Below, in pieces: positions 6,118-7,948 of a stretch of 7,948 nucleotides of DNA. The stretch is from CAIOHW01 sp046317855 (GTDB lineage Bacteria; Bdellovibrionota; UBA1018): assembly GCA_046317855.1 (NCBI GenBank), contig JBKCVM010000002.1, forward strand, positions 1-7,948, read 5' to 3'. A model generated the notes under the pieces. The model saw nothing but the letters and a program-made list of their open reading frames with translations, was not told the DNA's origin and ran no database searches. Each line of letters starts with the position of its first letter. The first letter of the stretch is position 1. Position numbers and translations under genes: made by a program.

Positions 6118-7153
6118 TCAAGATTTCAAGCTGAACGCGCAAATCTGCAAGCTGATCTTGCCAGTACCGGGGAGTATTAAACTGCGGAAAAGCAGCTGGA
6201 AAGGCTGGGTCTTGCCATCTCCTCGAGATCCATGCAGCGTAATGAATCATCCGCAATGCTCGAAGCGCCTCAATCAGGGACAACTGAGACCGATCAAAGT
6301 CTTTGATCGATTCATACCCGTCCAGTAAGAAATCGAGCTGATCGCGCGCCACTGAATCAGATCCGGGTCTACCGGGAAGCACCAACCAAAGGTCTTGTAC
6401 CGCCGGCCCATTCACCATGTCATCAAAATCTAAAAAAGACGGACCCTGCAGGGCGCCCTGAGCATTCCAAAGCAAATTACCGAGATGACAGTCCCCATGA
6501 AGACGGTGCACTGAAAACGGTTCGAGAAGTCTCTCTGCACGTTCACAAATTCTGTTCACTGTGTCGCGGTATGCTGAGTGAATTTCTAGCGGAAGCCATC
6601 CCCCCTGCTCCAATTCGGCCAAGGCATCCAAACCATACGTTTTCTGATTTAAATGAATTCTGTGAGGGGCCTGGCGCTGCTGACCGGTCGAATGCATCCG
6701 GGCAAGAAGCCTCCCAAGCCACCTCAGCTGCTCAGGCTGCATTTCTTCTGGAGCTCGTCCTCCGACTCTTGGAAAAATCGCGTACTGAATCCCTTCTGGA
6801 GTGCTTGCAAGGGTGTCCCCATTTGGAAAGCGCAAAGGACCGATGGCTGGCACTTCGTTTTCATTGAGGTCCGCAATAAATTGATGCTCCTCCAGGATCT
6901 GATCCCGAGTCCAGCGCCCAGGACGATAGAACTTAATCACTCGCCTCTGCCTCAAAGCCCGGTCATTGTAGTGCCCCTCGGTGGAGTTGCCCTCGGCTTC
7001 GATCTCTACCTCAACGTCATAGACCCGGTTTTCGTAACTATTCAGGGCAAAGCACCTGCCCGTACAAAGCAGGCCCGTGCTCTCCACCGCGGACAGGACG
7101 ACATCAGGGGTCAGAGAGAAAAAGAACTGTTCTTGATCCGTTCTAGGATTCAT
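6110..7153 (-). CDS. srkA: Stress response serine/threonine kinase SrkA (YihE/RdoA family)
   Basis: A 347-residue cytoplasmic kinase of the aminoglycoside-phosphotransferase-like fold, matching E. coli SrkA (328 residues) along its length. SrkA is linked to the Cpx envelope stress response and protects cells from stress-induced death. Visible elements are the nucleotide-binding-loop block NSYENRVYD (38-46), the ATP-contacting Lys74 (VIKFYRPGRW), DQILEEHQF (84-92), FPRVGGR (127-133), the catalytic loop LHGDCHLGN (218-226, catalytic Asp221 and Asn226), and the metal-binding LDFDD (241-245, Asp242). A charged stretch of about 16 residues around 51-68, absent from the E. coli protein, lengthens the hairpin before Lys74. 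The ATG overlaps the HNH stop as ATGA, with AAGGG nine bases upstream. The MepA-like gene follows closely, so it sits mid-operon. The assignment is very secure. Confidence 0.96.
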   Translation of the reverse strand: MNPRTDQEQFFFSLTPDVVLSAVESTGLLCTGRCFALNSYENRVYDVEVEIEAEGNSTEGHYNDRALRQRRVIKFYRPGRWTRDQILEEHQFIADLNENEVPAIGPLRFPNGDTLASTPEGIQYAIFPRVGGRAPEEMQPEQLRWLGRLLARMHSTGQQRQAPHRIHLNQKTYGLDALAELEQGGWLPLEIHSAYRDTVNRICERAERLLEPFSVHRLHGDCHLGNLLWNAQGALQGPSFLDFDDMVNGPAVQDLWLVLPGRPGSDSVARDQLDFLLDGYESIKDFDRSQLSLIEALRALRMIHYAAWISRRWQDPAFPAAFPQFNTPRYWQDQLADLRVQLEILTT

Positions 7154-7497
7154 GAGCCATCACCCTTACCTTTTTGTACGCGTTCTCTCTCGAGTTGCTC
7201 AAAAAGATCGTCCACAGGTGTATCGAGCTTTTTGGATTGATTGCATGATTTACATGCACAAACGATGTTTCCCTTAGCACTGGTCCCCCCCCTTGCTAAA
7301 GGGACCAGATGATCCATCGTGAGCTCCGACGCAGCGAACTTTTTTTGGCAGAAGTGACAGATGCCACGATTGACTTGATCGAGCCACCACCTGGTCTTCT
7401 TGAGCTCACGTGCCTTTTGACGCTCTCGCTTGAGGCGCGCAGGATCAACATGCTGCGCTTCAAGACTGTAGTACTTCGACTCAGGCTGTCTGGACAT
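7150..7497 (-). CDS. Small HNH endonuclease-family protein
   Basis: A 115-residue protein of the HNH (ββα-metal) nuclease superfamily. Numbering is from ATG 7497. The zinc-knuckle cysteines are Cys47/Cys50 (CHFC) and Cys82/Cys85 (CKSC), enclosing the Asp62-His63 pair (MDHLVPLARGG) and an Asn-containing third element (Asn77; CNQSKK with Asn86). A basic helix (about 20-40, rich in Lys and Arg) precedes the domain. Its biological target is unknown; similar small HNH proteins in many bacteria are chromosomal genes without known partners. The open frame continues upstream to 7791, but that part is antisense to the KGG gene and looks non-coding. ATG 7497 gives the usual compact length, though its GAGG lies only 2 nt away; ATG 7560 or 7569 are alternatives. 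The stop overlaps the srkA start (ATGA). Confidence 0.86.
   Translation of the reverse strand: MSRQPESKYYSLEAQHVDPARLKRERQKARELKKTRWWLDQVNRGICHFCQKKFAASELTMDHLVPLARGGTSAKGNIVCACKSCNQSKKLDTPVDDLFEQLERERVQKGKGDGS
7271..7308 (-). repeat. Overlapping inverted repeats and an 8-base G tract within the HNH gene
   Basis: Two pairings compete. CTGGTCCC (7280-7287) is a perfect inverted match to GGGACCAG (7301-7308). CCCTTAGCA (7271-7279) pairs with TGCTAAAGGG (7294-7303) with one bulged base. Between them is a run of eight C on the plus strand (7285-7292), read as G8 in the HNH gene, where it encodes the Arg-Gly-Gly of the catalytic loop. It lies inside coding sequence, so it may be incidental. Confidence 0.5.
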
Positions 7498-7580
7498 CGC
7501 CTCAGGTAAACACCAGCCGTCCCAAAGGCTCAAGCAAAACCGCCGTTCACTCAGGTCCATCCATTGCATTTCGAAAGGCC
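7498..7580. promoter_or_regulatory. Divergent intergenic region between the HNH operon and the KGG gene
   Basis: These 83 bases must hold the start signals for the rightward KGG gene, and probably for the leftward HNH-srkA-endopeptidase-receiver unit. I see no clear sigma-70 -35/-10 pair on either strand. CTCAGGT occurs twice (7501-7507 and 7550-7556), which may be chance. If the HNH protein starts at 7560 or 7569, much of the gap would be coding. Confidence 0.3.
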
Positions 7581-7904
7581 ATGGACGCTGACCAGAACGA
7601 AAAAGAAAAGCACCCAGAAAAAACCAGCAGCTCGCCCAAAGCGAGGGGTACTGCAGCCATGGATGCTGAGACTCGCCAAGAAGTCGCACGCAAAGGCGGA
7701 CTTGCGGTCTCAAAAAACAAGCAGCATATGGCAGAAATCGGACGCAAAGGAGGAATGGCAGTCTCTCGCAATCGAGAACACATGGCGGCAATTGGCCGCA
7801 AAGGCGGCGAAGCCTCTCGAAAAAGAAAACCCGGCGTGCAGCCAGGTCTCACGACTCAGCAAACCGCCGAGCCTGTGAAAACCGGAGAAGAAGAAGCCGT
7901 CTAG
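7581..7904 (+). CDS. KGG-repeat stress-associated hydrophilic protein (YciG/GsiB-type)
   Basis: A 107-residue very hydrophilic, basic protein with three KGG repeats of the family that includes E. coli YciG and B. subtilis GsiB, which are general-stress-induced proteins without enzymatic activity. The repeats begin at Arg37 (RKGGLAVS), Arg55 (RKGGMAVS) and Arg73 (RKGGEAS), with an 18-residue period and the linker pattern N-x-x-H-M-A-x-I. The preceding RGTAAMDAETR block (22-32) corresponds to the conserved RGFASMD-type lead-in of the family. The tail is Gln/Glu/Thr-rich and probably disordered. There is no signal peptide or membrane segment. The start at 7581 has a short AAAGG only 2 nt upstream; an internal ATG at 7659 with GAGGGG 10 nt upstream is an alternative, but it would drop the conserved lead-in. 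Stress induction is known of the family, not shown here. Confidence 0.9.
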   Translation: MDADQNEKEKHPEKTSSSPKARGTAAMDAETRQEVARKGGLAVSKNKQHMAEIGRKGGMAVSRNREHMAAIGRKGGEASRKRKPGVQPGLTTQQTAEPVKTGEEEAV

Positions 7905-7948
7905 GACCTCAGATTCGAAAAAGCAACATAGGCGCCGCCCAAGAGACC
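7905..7948. other. Downstream end of the window, no feature seen
   Basis: These 44 bases follow the KGG stop codon. I see no hairpin plus T-run terminator and no start of another gene before the window ends. Confidence 0.5.

Noticed and set aside
6653..7240. 195-codon plus-strand open frame antisense to srkA
   Set aside because: srkA matches its family along its whole length on the other strand; this frame has no recognisable motif or ribosome site.
7498..7791. N-terminal extension of the HNH open frame, rich in Cys, Leu and Phe
   Set aside because: It is antisense to the KGG-repeat gene for most of its length, and its composition mirrors the KGG codons; the HNH domain is complete from ATG 7497.
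7665..7820. Regular 54-bp periodicity considered as a CRISPR or DNA tandem repeat
   Set aside because: It is the coding repeat of the KGG protein (18 residues per unit), with silent differences between units and no spacers.
7547..7852. 101-codon minus-strand frame with apparent internal repeats (PPLRP)
   Set aside because: The repeats are the reverse complement of the KGG repeat codons, so this is a shadow.

Overview
The window comes from a Gram-negative, probably proteobacterial-like or Bdellovibrionota-like bacterium. The grounds are a bacterial-type aspartyl-tRNA synthetase, an SrkA-type kinase, an exported MepA-type (M74) murein endopeptidase, and a cardiolipin-synthase-like/YbhP-like gene pair. 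Base composition looks moderately GC-rich by eye. The lineage guess is weak. The window is almost fully coding: no stretch above 100 bases lacks a gene, and I see no insertion sequence, CRISPR array, tRNA or rRNA.

Layout. Positions 1-1791 (minus) hold aspS, nearly complete but running off the left edge. After a 59-bp divergent gap, 1851-4586 (plus) holds a two-gene unit. The first gene is a 643-residue double-HKD phospholipase D/cardiolipin-synthase-like protein with a C-terminal multi-pass membrane domain. The second is an endonuclease/exonuclease/phosphatase-family protein that closely resembles E. coli YbhP. From 7497 down to 4511 (minus) runs a tight four-gene unit, in transcription order: a small HNH nuclease, srkA, a cysteine-rich MepA-like endopeptidase and a stand-alone receiver domain. 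HNH and srkA overlap by ATGA; the other spacings are 24 and 6 nt. The receiver gene ends inside the 3' end of the YbhP-like gene, a 76-bp convergent coding overlap. Divergent from the HNH gene, 7581-7904 (plus) encodes a small hydrophilic KGG-repeat stress protein.

How the genes may work together. The left unit looks like membrane-lipid synthesis or remodelling, paralleling the clsB-ybhP neighbourhood of E. coli but with a transmembrane domain fused to the synthase. The right unit combines a stress-survival kinase, a cell-wall hydrolase and a phospho-receiver, which suggests envelope or stress homeostasis. KGG-repeat proteins are also stress-associated. These functional links are inferences from gene order. 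AspS carries features of the non-discriminating enzyme type, implying that Asn-tRNA may be made by transamidation in this organism.
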